DNA of 64,000 nt from Sphingomonas sp. R-74633 (GCF_013416555.1 NZ_JACCFG010000003.1:248001-312000); one strand, 5' to 3'; counted from the first letter of the stretch, positions 25,940 through 38,406 are shown. The notes: generated from the sequence alone by a model not told the origin. Numbers and translations are program-made.

Positions 25940-26962
25940 TCAGTCCTTCAGGATTTTCTTGAGCGCCGTGCCGATACGCACCGGGCCGGGGAAATAGGCC
26001 CATTCCAGGCTATGCGGATAGGGCGTGTCGAAGCCGGTGACGCGTTCGATCGGGGCTTCGAGATGATAGAAGCAGCGCTCCTGCACCTGCGCCGAAAGCT
26101 CGGCGCCGAAGCCCGAGGTCCGCGTCGCCTCATGGACGATCATGCAGCGGCCGGTCTTCTTCACCGAGGCCTCGATCGTCTCGATGTCGAGCGGGACGAG
26201 CGTGCGCAGATCGACGATCTCGGCATCGACGCCCATTTCCTCGACCGTGTTGGCCACCACGTGGACCATCGTGCCGTAGCAGAGGATCGTCACCGCCTCG
26301 CCCGGACGGACGACCGCGGCCTTGCCGAGTTCAACGCGGTAATGCCCCTCGGGCACCTGCGCGCCGGGATGATCGGCCCAGGTCTTGGCCGGGCGGTCAT
26401 AATGGCCGTGGAACGGGCCGTTATAGATGCGCTTGGGCTCGAGGAAGAGGACCGGGTCATTGTCCTCGATCGCCGCGATCAGCAGCCCCTTGGCGTCATA
26501 GGGCGTCGAGGGGATCACCGTCTTCATGCCCGAGACATGGGTGAAAATGCCCTCGGGCGACTGCGAGTGCGTCTGCCCGCCGAAGATGCCGCCGCCATAG
26601 GGCGAGCGGATCGTGATCGGCGCAGTGAAGTCCGCCGCCGAGCGATAGCGCAGCCGCGCGGCTTCGGAGACGAGCTGGTCGAGCGCGGGATAGATATAGT
26701 CGGCGAACTGGATCTCGGGGACCGGGCGCAGGCCATAGGCGCCCATGCCGATCGCGACGCCCATGATGCCGATCTCGGTGATCGGCGTGTCGAAGGCGCG
26801 GCCCTTGCCATACTTCGCCTGGAGCCCCGCCGTCGCGCGGAACACGCCGCCGAAATAGCCGACATCCTCGCCCATCACGATCACATTGGGATCGCGCTCC
26901 ATCATCACGTCCATGGCGGAATTGATCGCCTGGATCATGTTCATGTGGATGGTGTCGCTCAC
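25940..26962 (-). CDS. bkdA2: 2-oxoisovalerate dehydrogenase E1 beta subunit
   Basis: 340 residues: AINSAMDVMMERDPNVIVMGEDVGYFGGVFRATAGLQAKYG, then ITEIGIMGVAIGMGAYGLRPVPEIQFADY and the C-terminal VHEATRTSGFGAELSAQV. These are transketolase central and C-terminal domains as in E1 beta of branched-chain dehydrogenases. With the alpha subunit it decarboxylates 2-oxo acids from Val, Leu and Ile using ThDP. Overlaps the alpha gene by 4 bp and is 5 bp from the E2 gene. Confidence 0.95.
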   Translation of the reverse strand: MSDTIHMNMIQAINSAMDVMMERDPNVIVMGEDVGYFGGVFRATAGLQAKYGKGRAFDTPITEIGIMGVAIGMGAYGLRPVPEIQFADYIYPALDQLVSEAARLRYRSAADFTAPITIRSPYGGGIFGGQTHSQSPEGIFTHVSGMKTVIPSTPYDAKGLLIAAIEDNDPVLFLEPKRIYNGPFHGHYDRPAKTWADHPGAQVPEGHYRVELGKAAVVRPGEAVTILCYGTMVHVVANTVEEMGVDAEIVDLRTLVPLDIETIEASVKKTGRCMIVHEATRTSGFGAELSAQVQERCFYHLEAPIERVTGFDTPYPHSLEWAYFPGPVRIGTALKKILKD

Positions 26963-28230
26963 AGGCCAGCCGCCTTCTGCTCGTCGAGCATCTGCTGCTG
27001 CTGCTCCTTCAAATGCCAGGGAATCTCTTCGAACACGCCCTCGAACATCGATTCGAAGGGCTGGTGCATGCCGTGGCCGAGGATACCGTTCTTCTCGGCT
27101 TCCTTCTGCTCGCGCTTGACCAGTTCGGCGAGCTCAAGGTCCTGCGCGGCGTGGCGTTCCTCGTCCCATTCGCCGATCGCGATGAGGTGCTCCTTGAGGC
27201 GCCGGATCGGATCGCCGAGCGGCCAGGCATTGGGCTCGCCGGCCGAGCGGTACGCCGTCGGGTCATCGGACGTGGAGTGGCCCTCGGCGCGGTACGTGAA
27301 ATGCTCGATCAGCGTCGGGCCCTGGTTGGTCCGCGCGCGCTCGGCGGCCCATTGGGTGGCCGCGTACACGGCCAGCGCGTCATTGCCGTCGACGCGCAGG
27401 CCCGCAATGCCATAGCCGATCGCGCGCGCCGCGAAGGTCGTCGCCTCGGCCCCGGCAAAGCCTGAGAAGCTCGAGATCGCCCATTGGTTGTTGACGACGT
27501 TGAAGATAACCGGCGCCTTGTAGACCGTCGCGAAGGTCAGCGCCGAGTGGAAGTCGCCCTCCGCCGTCGAGCCTTCGCCGCACCAGGTGGCGGAGATGCG
27601 CGTGTCGCCCTTGGCCGCGCTCGCCATCGCCCAGCCCACGGCCTGCGGGTACTGCGTCGCGAGATTGCCCGAGATCGAGAAGAAGCCATATTCCTTCGAC
27701 GAATACATGATCGGCAGCTGCCGGCCCTCGAGCGGATCGGCCTTGTTCGAGTAGATCTGGTTCATCATTGTCACGATCGGATAGCCGCGCGTGATGAGGA
27801 TCCCCTGCTGGCGATAGGAGGGGAAGCACATGTCGTCGCCGGCCAGCGCCATCGCCGCGCCAATCGACACCGCCTCCTCACCGGTGGACTTCATGTAGAA
27901 GCTGGTCTTGCCCTGGCGCTGGGCGCGGAACATGCGCTCGTCGAAGGCGCGGGTGAGCGCCATCGAGCGGAGCATCCGGCGCTTGGCGTCGGCGTCGAGC
28001 CGCGGGTCCCAGGGGCCGACCGCCTGGCCGTTCTCGTCGAGCACCCGGACCAGGCCGTAAGCCAGTTCATGGAAGCTCGACGCGGCATCGGCCGTATCGG
28101 GGCGCCGCGTGGCGCCGGCCGGCGGCACGTCGACATCGCTGAAGTCCGCCTCGTCGCCCGGCCGGAATCGCGGCTCGGGCACGTGCAGCGCAAGCGGGGG
28201 CAAATTGGCGCGATCGCGCTCGATCGACAT
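26959..28230 (-). CDS. bkdA1: 2-oxoisovalerate dehydrogenase E1 alpha subunit
   Basis: 423 residues from the ATG at 28230. The ThDP motif GEGSTAEGDFHSALTFATVYKAPVIFNVVNNQW begins with GEG and ends NN. SIGAAMALAGDDMCFPSYRQQG and RAEGHSTSDDPTAYR (phosphorylation-loop region in the family) also match. The N-terminal 60 residues are a BCKDH-type extension rich in Pro. First gene of the E1a-E1b-E2 operon, with a promoter and an adjacent dyad visible at 28291-28336. Confidence 0.95.
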   Translation of the reverse strand: MSIERDRANLPPLALHVPEPRFRPGDEADFSDVDVPPAGATRRPDTADAASSFHELAYGLVRVLDENGQAVGPWDPRLDADAKRRMLRSMALTRAFDERMFRAQRQGKTSFYMKSTGEEAVSIGAAMALAGDDMCFPSYRQQGILITRGYPIVTMMNQIYSNKADPLEGRQLPIMYSSKEYGFFSISGNLATQYPQAVGWAMASAAKGDTRISATWCGEGSTAEGDFHSALTFATVYKAPVIFNVVNNQWAISSFSGFAGAEATTFAARAIGYGIAGLRVDGNDALAVYAATQWAAERARTNQGPTLIEHFTYRAEGHSTSDDPTAYRSAGEPNAWPLGDPIRRLKEHLIAIGEWDEERHAAQDLELAELVKREQKEAEKNGILGHGMHQPFESMFEGVFEEIPWHLKEQQQQMLDEQKAAGL

Positions 28231-28290
28231 GGGCTCTCCGGGCAAAGGTTCCCGTCACCAAACGCGCGGGAATCATGTTCGGGGCCTTTG

Positions 28291-28319
28291 TTATAAAATT
28301 TCAAAGGCGGATGCAACAA
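28291..28319 (-). promoter_or_regulatory. Promoter of the BCKDH operon
   Basis: On the minus strand TTGTTG (28319-28314) is followed after exactly 17 bp by TTATAA (28296-28291), about 60 bp before the E1 alpha ATG. The segment stands out as AT-rich. Spacing and sequence fit a housekeeping sigma-factor promoter. Confidence 0.55.
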
Positions 28320-28336
28320 GGTCAGTGTTGCTGACC
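28320..28336. promoter_or_regulatory. GGTCAG-N5-CTGACC dyad beside the BCKDH promoter
   Basis: A perfect 6-bp inverted repeat with a 5-bp spacer that ends directly at the -35 element. This is where an activator such as an Lrp/BkdR-type regulator would bind; no such regulator gene is in the window, so the protein is unknown. Confidence 0.5.
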
Positions 28337-28392
28337 TGAAATGCCGCCCGTTCCGATGGGAATTGGAATGGCATTGACTCTGGTCCGATATG

Positions 28393-28407
28393 GAACAAAA
28401 TGGGAAC
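28393..28407. promoter_or_regulatory. LexA (SOS) box of the imuA operon
   Basis: GAACAAAATGGGAAC fits GAAC-N7-GAAC, the direct-repeat LexA box of alphaproteobacteria. It lies 26 bp before the imuA ATG. LexA-controlled imuA-imuB-dnaE2 operons are well known in this class. Confidence 0.8.
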
Positions 28408-28433
28408 GATCCTGTTCCCCGAGTCGTGAGACA

Positions 28434-29183
28434 ATGGCCGATCCTGCCGTCCTGAAGCAATTGCGCGAGACCCTGAGCGGTCTGGAAACCGGCGGATTCC
28501 GCCGGCGCCCGGCGCTGCCCTTCGGGATCGAGCCAGTCGATTCGCGACTCGCCGATGGCGGCCTCCGGCTCGATGCGCTGCACGAGGTTGCGGCGGGCAC
28601 CAGCGACATGGCCGATGATTGCGCGGCGACCCTGTTTCTCGCGGGAATCGCCGCACGCGCCTGGGGCCCGGTGCTGTGGGTGGTGCGGCGGCGCGACCTG
28701 TTCGCGCCCGGGCTCGCCCAGTCGGGGCTCGATCACAAGCGCCTGATCTATGCCGAGGCACAGGACGATGCCGAGCTGCTGGCGATCATGGAGGAAGGGC
28801 TGCGCCATCGCGGGCTCGGCGCGGTGATCGGCGAGGCCAAAAGGGCGGACATGACCGCGACGCGGCGGCTCCAGCTCGCGGCCGAGGGCGGACGGACGAT
28901 CGCCCTGCTCCTCAAGCGCGCCGCACGCGAAGGCAGCGACCCGATCGCCATGCCCTCGGCGGCAGTGACGCGCTGGCGGGTGAGCTGCGCGCCCTCGACG
29001 CCGCTACCGGTGGCGGGCGTCGGGCGGCCGCGCTGGAAGCTGGCACTGGCGCGGCAAAAGGGCGGGGAAGGTTTCGAGACGATATTGGAGGCATGCGATG
29101 CAACGGGTCGCTGCGCTCTTCCTTCCGCTATGGCCGATCGAAAGGCTGTGGCGGGCGGAAGCGCGCCCCGGCGCGCGGCCTGA
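28434..29183 (+). CDS. imuA: Mutasome protein ImuA (RecA/SulA-like)
   Basis: 249 residues. The start at 28434 leaves the SOS box outside the gene. RLADGGLRLDALHEVAAGTSD, the WGPVLWVVRRRDLFAPGLAQSGLD segment and VIGEAKRADMTATRRLQLAAEGGRTIALLL are typical of ImuA, a degenerate RecA-fold protein without a full Walker A motif. In Caulobacter and mycobacteria (ImuA') it is required with ImuB and DnaE2 for damage-induced mutagenesis. It overlaps imuB by 86 bp in a different frame, an unusually long overlap. Confidence 0.9.
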   Translation: MADPAVLKQLRETLSGLETGGFRRRPALPFGIEPVDSRLADGGLRLDALHEVAAGTSDMADDCAATLFLAGIAARAWGPVLWVVRRRDLFAPGLAQSGLDHKRLIYAEAQDDAELLAIMEEGLRHRGLGAVIGEAKRADMTATRRLQLAAEGGRTIALLLKRAAREGSDPIAMPSAAVTRWRVSCAPSTPLPVAGVGRPRWKLALARQKGGEGFETILEACDATGRCALPSAMADRKAVAGGSAPRRAA

Positions 29184-31079
29184 TCCGCGCGCCCCTTCCT
29201 TCGCCCAGGCCTCGCTCGATCCGCTGTTCGAAGCGGCGGCGAAGGAGCAGGAACATGCCTGTTCGGTCCCGCGCGGCGGCGGCTGGCGCCCCGGGGCGCG
29301 CTGGGCCCGCGAGGACGAACTCGGCAAGGTCGCGCTGCCGCCGGTGACGCGGCCCAAGGCGAAGCATGAAGTCGGGCGGCGCGACGAAGCGGCGGCGGCG
29401 AATCCGTTTCGCCCGCTGCGGCCGGACGATGGCGGGGCTCCCGCCAAATTCCTCCCCCAGCTCGCTCGGGGAGGGGGACCGCGCCTGCAGGGCGTGGTGG
29501 AGGGGCCGACGCAGCGCGCCAGTACCCGGCACGCCCTTCCACCATCGCTGCGCGATGGTCCCCCTCCCCGAGACAAGCTCGGGGAGGAACTGCCGCCGCT
29601 CATCACCAGCATCCGCAACGGCAGCCGCATCGAGATCGCCGCCGCCTGCCCCGCCGCGCAGGCGCTCGGGCTGCGTTCCGGCATGGCGGTCACCCAGGCA
29701 CGCGCGCAGGTGCCGGGACTCGATATCCGCCCGGCCGATCCCGAGGGCGATCGCGCCTCGCTGAAGAGCCTCGCCATGCTCGCCGCGCGGCGCTGGTCGC
29801 CGACGGTGGCAGTATCGGGCGAGGACGGGCTGCTGCTCGACCTGAGCGGCACCGCGCATCTGTTCGGCGGCGAGGCGGCGATGGCGCGGCGGATCGTCCG
29901 CCTGCTCGCGCGCGCCGGTTTCACTGCGCGCATCGCCATCGCCGACACGCCGGGTGCCGCCTGGGCGCTGGCGCGGTTTCATGGCAATTACCTCTGCCCG
30001 CCCGGCGACCAGGCGCGCGCGCTTGCCGAGCTTCCCACCCCGGCGCTGCGCATCGACGAGGCTGCTGTCGAATTGCTCAAGCGTCTCGGCGTCGACCGGA
30101 TCGGCCAGCTCTCCGCTTTGCCTCGCGCGCCGCTCGTCCGCCGCTTCGGTGCAGGCGTGGTGCTGCGGCTCGACCAGGCATTGGGCCATATCGCCGAGCC
30201 ACTCGACCCGGTGATCCCGCCCGAGGCGATCGCCGTCCAGCAGCGCTTCGCCGAGCCGATCGCCACCGCCGAGGCGATCGAGCATTGGCTGGGCACGCTC
30301 GTCCCGCGCCTCGCCGCCGCGCTCGAGGCCGAGGGGCTGGGGGTGCAGGCGCTCGAATGCATTGCCGAGCGGATCGACGGCGTGCCGCAGCGCATCCGCA
30401 TCGGGCTGGCCCGGCCGAATCGCGATCCCGCGCATCTGCTCCGCCTGCTCAAGCGCCGGATCGAGGATGTCGAGCCGGGCTATGGCATCGATGCGATCAC
30501 CCTCCATGTCCGCCGCGCCGGCGTGCTCGGCCCCGAGCCAATGGTCGAGCGGCTCGACGAGGAGGCCGGGCCGGACATCGCCACGTTGGTCGACACGCTG
30601 GCGACGCGGATCGGCCAGCGGCGGATGTGGCGGATGCGCCCGGTGGAGAGCGACGTGCCCGAGCGCGCCGCCACGCGCATGCCCGTGCTCGACCCGCCCG
30701 TGCGCGCCGCCCAGGCCGGCAAGCGCGACGACATCCGCCAGCTCGACCGCAACCCGCCCTTGCCGCCCTGGCATCCCGGCTGGCCCAAGCCGGCGCGGCT
30801 GCTCGCCCGGCCCGAACGGCTCGACCATGTCATGGCCGAACTGCCCGACCATGCCCCGCGCCGCTTCACCTGGCGGGGGCTGGCGCACCGCGTCGTCCAT
30901 GCCGACGGACCCGAGCGCATCCAGGGTGAATGGTGGAAGCGGGGTGCCGAGCGGCTGAGCGTGCGCGACTATTTCCGCGTCGAGGACGAGGCCGGCCGGC
31001 GCTACTGGCTGTTCCGCGCCGGCGATGGCGAGCGTGCAATGACCGGCGACCTCAGCTGGTATCTCCACGGGGTGTTCGG

Positions 31080-31083
<4 letters not shown>
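29098..31083 (+). CDS. imuB: Mutasome protein ImuB (catalytically inactive Y-family polymerase)
   Basis: 661 residues, longer than the usual 500-550. The N-terminus MQRVAALFLPLWPIERLWR and the block GEDGLLLDLSGTAHLFGGEAAMARRI ... IADTPGAAWALARF are diagnostic. The Y-family catalytic acids are not conserved, as known for ImuB, which serves as a scaffold linking DnaE2 to the beta clamp. Residues about 118-164 are translated from a palindromic repeat inserted in frame. The C-terminus YFRVEDEAGRRYWLFRAG fits the family. It overlaps dnaE2 by 4 bp. Confidence 0.93.
29449..29590. repeat. Palindromic repeat inserted in frame within imuB
   Basis: Left arm 29449-29510 and right arm 29528-29590 are inverted copies: both, read inward, begin TTCCTCCCC(C/G)AGCT and continue CGGGGAGGGGGACC, then a GTGG(A)AGGG block. 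This dimeric inverted-repeat design matches the intergenic elements elsewhere in the window, most closely the one at 61061-61191. Here it encodes about 47 residues of ImuB without a stop codon. Confidence 0.8.
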
Positions 31084-34420
<3,337 letters not shown>

Positions 34421-34421
<1 letters not shown>

Positions 34422-34954
34422 TGTCGAAGAACCGCTTTTTCTACGCCCTCGTGCCGCCGCCGCTGCCGCGCAATCTGATCGGCGTGCAGCGCGACCAGCT
34501 CGGGCTTGCCGAGACGGTTGTCGAGAATGACCGGCTGCACATCACGCTCGGTATCACCGAGGATTTCGCGCGCCAGCCCTATGACAAGGTGCAGCGGCTG
34601 ATCGAGATCGGCGCGCAGGTCTCGGCGGCGCCGGTGCCGGTGAAGCTGGACCGTGTATCGGGCAGCAACGAGACGGTTGCGCTGCGCCCGAGCCGCAAGA
34701 TCGATGCGCTGGGGGAGCTGGGCCGCAAGCTGCAGGAGGCGCTGTCACACGCCGGGCTGCTGCGCGGCGCCTGGGATTTCCACCCGCACGTCACCCTGCT
34801 CTATCGCAAGGGGCGGCCCTTCACCCGAACGATCGATCCGATCGGCTGGGATGCGACCGATTTCGTGTTGATCCATTCGATCCTCGGCGCGCACCGCCAT
34901 ATCGAGCTGGGACGCTGGCCGCTGGAGGACCGCCAGGGCGCGTTCGGGTTCTAG
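34421..34954 (+). CDS. 2'-5' RNA ligase / 2',3'-cyclic phosphodiesterase (LigT-like, 2H family)
   Basis: 177 residues with the two H-x-T motifs of the 2H phosphoesterases: HITL at residues 40-43 and HVTL at 123-126. FFYALVPPP at the N-terminus and the spacing fit LigT/ThpR. Such enzymes open 2',3'-cyclic phosphates or join tRNA halves; the cellular role is unclear. Its ATG overlaps the dnaE2 stop codon by one base, so it is read with the SOS mutasome, an association I have not seen described. Confidence 0.9.
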
Positions 34955-34960
34955 CGTAAC

Positions 34961-35062
34961 TGTTCCCCGGCGAAGGCCGGGGCCCAGTTGCCAGGTAGTT
35001 CGAGAGGCTTTTCCGCCTCACCAATTGCGCCGAGACTGGGCCCCGGCTTTCGCCGGGGAGCA
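34961..35062. repeat. REP-like inverted repeat pair between convergent genes
   Basis: Left arm 34961-34988 (TGTTCCCCGGCGAAGGCCGG...) and right arm 35033-35062 are inverted copies with only a few mismatches, each with an internal CCCCGGC...GCCGGGG hairpin. They lie between the stop codons of the RNA ligase and the methyltransferase, so they may terminate both transcripts. Confidence 0.75.
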
Positions 35063-35075
35063 GCAAGTGGGAAAT

Positions 35076-35648
35076 CTAGAACCCCAACCCCAGCTGCGGC
35101 ATGTCGCGCGTGACGACGCCGTCGCGCACCTCGACGCCCTCGATCCCCAGCATGAGCGCCTTTGAATGCGCGCCGCCGGGCGCCGAAAAGCCGCCGATCC
35201 GCCCATTGGCGGCGGTCACGCGGTGGCAGGGGACGATCAGCGGCACCGGATTGCCCGCCATCGCCTGGCCGACATCGCGGGCGAACTCGGGGCCCGCTTC
35301 GAGTAGTTTGGCGATCGCGCCATAGGTCGCCGTCTCGCCCCAGCCGAGCTGGCGCACAGCGGCATAGACACGCTCGAAGAACGGTTCCTGCCGCCCGAGA
35401 TCGACGGGCACCTGCGCGAAATCGACGCGCTCGCCGGCGAAATAGCGCACCGCATCATCGATCACGGCCTGTACCGCTGGCGGCGGCACCACGCGCTGCG
35501 CGCTCGGCAAACGCCGAAGCAGCGCCCGCTCCGCCTCCGCCTTCGAGCCCGCCGGCAGCCGCAAGCTGTTGATGCCCTTCGCGTTCCAGCCGATCGCGAC
35601 GAAGCCCGCCACGGTTTCGAACAGGGTATAGAAGCTCTCGCCCGTCAT
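35076..35648 (-). CDS. ogt: Methylated-DNA--protein-cysteine methyltransferase
   Basis: 190 residues with the suicide alkyl-acceptor motif IVPCHRVTAANGRIGGF (Cys141), preceded by the helix-turn-helix GWGETATYGAIAKLLEAG and AMAGNPVP. It removes alkyl groups from O6-guanine. The N-terminal region FYTLFETVAGFVAIGWNAKGINSLRLP is Ogt-like; there is no Ada activator domain. The ATG at 35648 is used; an ATG ten codons upstream (35678) is possible. Another repair gene next to the mutasome, but with its own transcription direction. Confidence 0.92.
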   Translation of the reverse strand: MTGESFYTLFETVAGFVAIGWNAKGINSLRLPAGSKAEAERALLRRLPSAQRVVPPPAVQAVIDDAVRYFAGERVDFAQVPVDLGRQEPFFERVYAAVRQLGWGETATYGAIAKLLEAGPEFARDVGQAMAGNPVPLIVPCHRVTAANGRIGGFSAPGGAHSKALMLGIEGVEVRDGVVTRDMPQLGLGF

Positions 35649-35707
35649 GATGCTGAAGATCGGGGTGCGACCCGACATGCGCAAGCCGTTCCCCCGCAGC
35701 TCCAACC

Positions 35708-35812
35708 CGTCACCCCGGCCCCGTGCCGGGGTCCACCGAGGGCAAGTCATGCACAAGAGGCGCAAGGGCGTCACGCGCGGCGCAGTGGACCCCGGCACAA
35801 GGCCGGGGTGAC
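35708..35812. repeat. REP-like inverted repeat pair
   Basis: Left arm 35708-35738 and right arm 35782-35812 are inverted copies (CGTCACCCCGGCC.CGTGCCGGGG type) with about 27 of 31 matches. It lies between the hydrolase stop codon and the methyltransferase start, both on the minus strand, so it could end the upstream transcript. Confidence 0.75.
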
Positions 35813-35827
35813 AATAGAAAATTCCGG

Positions 35828-36832
35828 TCAGCCCCCGACGGTCTGCTCGATCACCCCGAAGATCGGGTGGTGCTTGTCGTCCTCGGCCCAGATGCGCACC
35901 GTGTCGCCCGCCTTGAGGAAGGGGGTTTCGGGCTTGCCGCTACGGATCGTCTCGATCGTGCGGAGCTCGGCGATGCACGAATAGCCGACGCCGCCATCGG
36001 CCACCGGCTTGCCCGGCCCGCCATCCTCGCCGCGGTTCGAGACGGTGCCCGAGCCGATGATCGTGCCGGCACCCAGCTTGCGCGTCTTGGCGGCGTGCGC
36101 GACCAAGGTGCCGAAATCGAAGGTCATGTCGACGCCGGCATCCGCCCTGCCGAAAGCCTTGCCGTTCACATCGACCATCAGCTTGCGGTGGAGCTTGCCG
36201 TCCTGCCACCAGTCGCCGAGCGAATCGGGGGTGACGAACACCGGCGAGAAGGCACTGGCCGGCTTGGACTGGAAGAAGCCGAAGCCCTTGGCCAGTTCGC
36301 CGGGGATCAGGTTGCGCAGCGAAACGTCGTTGGTGAGGCCGACCAGCCGGATCGCGGCCAATGCCTCTTCGCGCGAGGCGCCGAGCGGCACGTCGCCGGT
36401 GACGACCACCACTTCGCCTTCGAGGTCGCAGCCCCAGCTCTCGTCGGCGAGCGGGATCGCGTCGCGCGCGCCGAGGAAACCGTCGCTGCCGCCCTGGTAC
36501 ATCAGCGGATCATGCCAGAAGCTGTCGGGCATCTCGGCGCTGCGGGCCTGGCGGACGAGCGCGACATGGTTCACATAGGCCGAGCCGTCGGCCCATTGAT
36601 AGGCGCGCGGCAGCGGGGCGGCGGCGAAGCGTTCGTGGAAGCGCTCGCGCGGGATCACCTCATGATCGAGGTCGGTGGCGAGGTTGCGGAGGTCCGCTTC
36701 CACCTGGTCCCAATTGTCGAGCGCCGCCTGCAGCGTCGGCGCGATCATGTCGGCGCCGGCGTACCAGGCCAGATCGCTCGATACGACGACCAGCTTGCCG
36801 TCCCGGCCGTTCTTCAGGCTTGCGAGCTTCAT
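35828..36832 (-). CDS. Fumarylacetoacetate hydrolase family protein
   Basis: 334 residues from the ATG at 36832 (GGAGA upstream). The C-terminal FAH domain shows CDLEGEVVVVTGDVPLGASREEA (metal-binding acids), LVGLTNDVSLRNLIPGELAKGFGFFQSKPASAFSPVFVTPD, and GAGTIIGSGTVSNRG. The N-terminal MKLASLKNGRDGKLVVVSSDLAW is typical of the 330-residue fumarylacetoacetase-like subgroup that works near tyrosine or homogentisate catabolism. No partner enzymes are nearby, so the substrate is open. Confidence 0.9.
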   Translation of the reverse strand: MKLASLKNGRDGKLVVVSSDLAWYAGADMIAPTLQAALDNWDQVEADLRNLATDLDHEVIPRERFHERFAAAPLPRAYQWADGSAYVNHVALVRQARSAEMPDSFWHDPLMYQGGSDGFLGARDAIPLADESWGCDLEGEVVVVTGDVPLGASREEALAAIRLVGLTNDVSLRNLIPGELAKGFGFFQSKPASAFSPVFVTPDSLGDWWQDGKLHRKLMVDVNGKAFGRADAGVDMTFDFGTLVAHAAKTRKLGAGTIIGSGTVSNRGEDGGPGKPVADGGVGYSCIAELRTIETIRSGKPETPFLKAGDTVRIWAEDDKHHPIFGVIEQTVGG

Positions 36833-37046
36833 TTGTCTCTCCTTTGCCCAACCATAGACCTCGGTCCGCAGCCAAGTCGAGGCGATCTGTCGGCCGTGTC
36901 GGGCGCATAAACGCTTGACCTTCGCGGCCGCCCGCGCCATTCGCGCCGCGGCTTCGGGCCCTGCCCCCAAGCCACTGTACCGCCCGGTCGCCGAGCCCTG
37001 TCGAAGGGCGGCCAGGGTCCGCCCCGGCAGGCGGAGACGTGTATTC

Positions 37047-38336
37047 ATGGCAAATGTTGCGGTTATCGGCGCCCAATGGGGTGACGAAGGCAAGGGCAAG
37101 ATCGTCGACTGGCTCGCCGAGCGCGCCGATGTCGTGGTCCGCTTCCAGGGCGGGCATAATGCCGGCCACACGCTCGTCGTCGGCGAGAAGGTCTACAAGC
37201 TCTCGCTGCTCCCCTCGGGCATCGTCCGCGGCACCCCCAGCGTGATCGGCAATGGCGTGGTGCTCGATCCCTGGCACCTCAAGTCCGAAGTCGAGAAGCT
37301 GCGCGGCCAGGGCGTCGAGATTACGCCGGACACGCTCAAGATCGCGGACACCTGCCCGCTGATCCTCCCCTTCCACCGCGATCTCGACGGGATGCGCGAA
37401 GACGCGAGCGGCGCCGGCAAGATCGGCACGACGCGGCGCGGCATCGGCCCGGCCTATGAGGACAAGGTCGGCCGCCGCGCGATCCGGGTGTGCGACCTGG
37501 CGCATCTCGACGATCTCGGGCCGCAGCTCGACCGCATCGCCGCGCATCACGACGCACTGCGCGCCGGCTTCGGCGAGCCACCGATCGACCGCGACGCGCT
37601 GGTCGCCGAGCTGCGTGAGATCGCCGGCTTCGTGCTGCCCTTCGCCCAGCCGGTTTGGCGCATGCTCCACGAGGCGCGCAGCCGCGGCCGCCGCATCCTG
37701 TTCGAGGGCGCGCAGGGCGTGCTGCTCGATATCGATCACGGCACCTATCCGTTCGTCACCTCGTCGAACACCGTGGCCGGCACCGCGGCGGCGGGATCGG
37801 GCCTCGGCCCCAATGCCGTCGGCTTCGTGCTCGGCATCGCCAAGGCCTATACCACCCGCGTCGGCTCCGGGCCTTTCCCGACCGAGCAGGACAATGACAT
37901 TGGCGAGCGGCTCGGCACGCGCGGCCATGAATTCGGCACCGTCACCGGGCGCAAGCGCCGCTGCGGCTGGCTCGACGCGGTGCTGCTGCGCCAGTCGGCG
38001 GCGGTCTCGGGGATCACCGGCATCGCGCTGACCAAGATCGACGTGCTCGACGGGCTTGAGGAAGTCGCGATCTGCACCGGTTACAAGCTGCGCGGGGAAG
38101 AGATCGACTATTACCCTGCGAATGCTGCCGATCAGGCGCTGGTCGAGCCGGTCTATGAGACGATGCCCGGCTGGTCCGAATCGACTGCCGGCGCGCGCAG
38201 CTGGGCGCAGCTTCCGGCCCAGGCGATCAAATATATCCGCCGCGTCGAGGAGCTGATCCAGTGCCCGGTGGCCTTGGTCTCGACCAGCCCCGAGCGCGAG
38301 GACACGATTCTGGTCCGCGATCCGTTCGCGGACTGA
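37047..38336 (+). CDS. purA: Adenylosuccinate synthetase
   Basis: 429 residues, standard length. GTP/IMP motifs: [68 protein letters not shown], and FPTEQDND. It makes adenylosuccinate from IMP, Asp and GTP in AMP synthesis. The ATG at 37047 is preceded by GGCGGAGA. It is a single gene with a strong hairpin terminator 10 bp after its stop codon. Confidence 0.98.
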   Translation: MANVAVIGAQWGDEGKGKIVDWLAERADVVVRFQGGHNAGHTLVVGEKVYKLSLLPSGIVRGTPSVIGNGVVLDPWHLKSEVEKLRGQGVEITPDTLKIADTCPLILPFHRDLDGMREDASGAGKIGTTRRGIGPAYEDKVGRRAIRVCDLAHLDDLGPQLDRIAAHHDALRAGFGEPPIDRDALVAELREIAGFVLPFAQPVWRMLHEARSRGRRILFEGAQGVLLDIDHGTYPFVTSSNTVAGTAAAGSGLGPNAVGFVLGIAKAYTTRVGSGPFPTEQDNDIGERLGTRGHEFGTVTGRKRRCGWLDAVLLRQSAAVSGITGIALTKIDVLDGLEEVAICTGYKLRGEEIDYYPANAADQALVEPVYETMPGWSESTAGARSWAQLPAQAIKYIRRVEELIQCPVALVSTSPEREDTILVRDPFAD

Positions 38337-38346
38337 GCACGAGAAA

Positions 38347-38392
38347 AAGCGCGCTGCCCATCCGGCCACGGACTTGGGCAGCGCGCTTCTTT
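38347..38392. terminator. Bidirectional intrinsic terminator after purA
   Basis: AAGCGCGCTGCCCA (38347-38360) and TGGGCAGCGCGCTT (38375-38388) make a perfect 14-bp stem with a 14-base loop, followed on the plus strand by CTTTG and preceded by an A-run that gives a U-tract on the minus strand. It serves purA and the convergent small gene. Confidence 0.85.
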
Positions 38393-38406
38393 GATCTCAG
38401 CCCTGC

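Noticed and set aside
28404..28417. GAAC-N6-GTTC directly after the SOS box
   Set aside because: The spacing is 6, not 7, and the orientation is inverted, so it does not fit the alphaproteobacterial LexA site; probably an overlap of the real box.
36833..37046. Possible regulatory element or riboswitch upstream of purA
   Set aside because: GC-rich with no clear paired structure or purine-riboswitch core; it includes only a common TGTCGAAGGG-type fragment.
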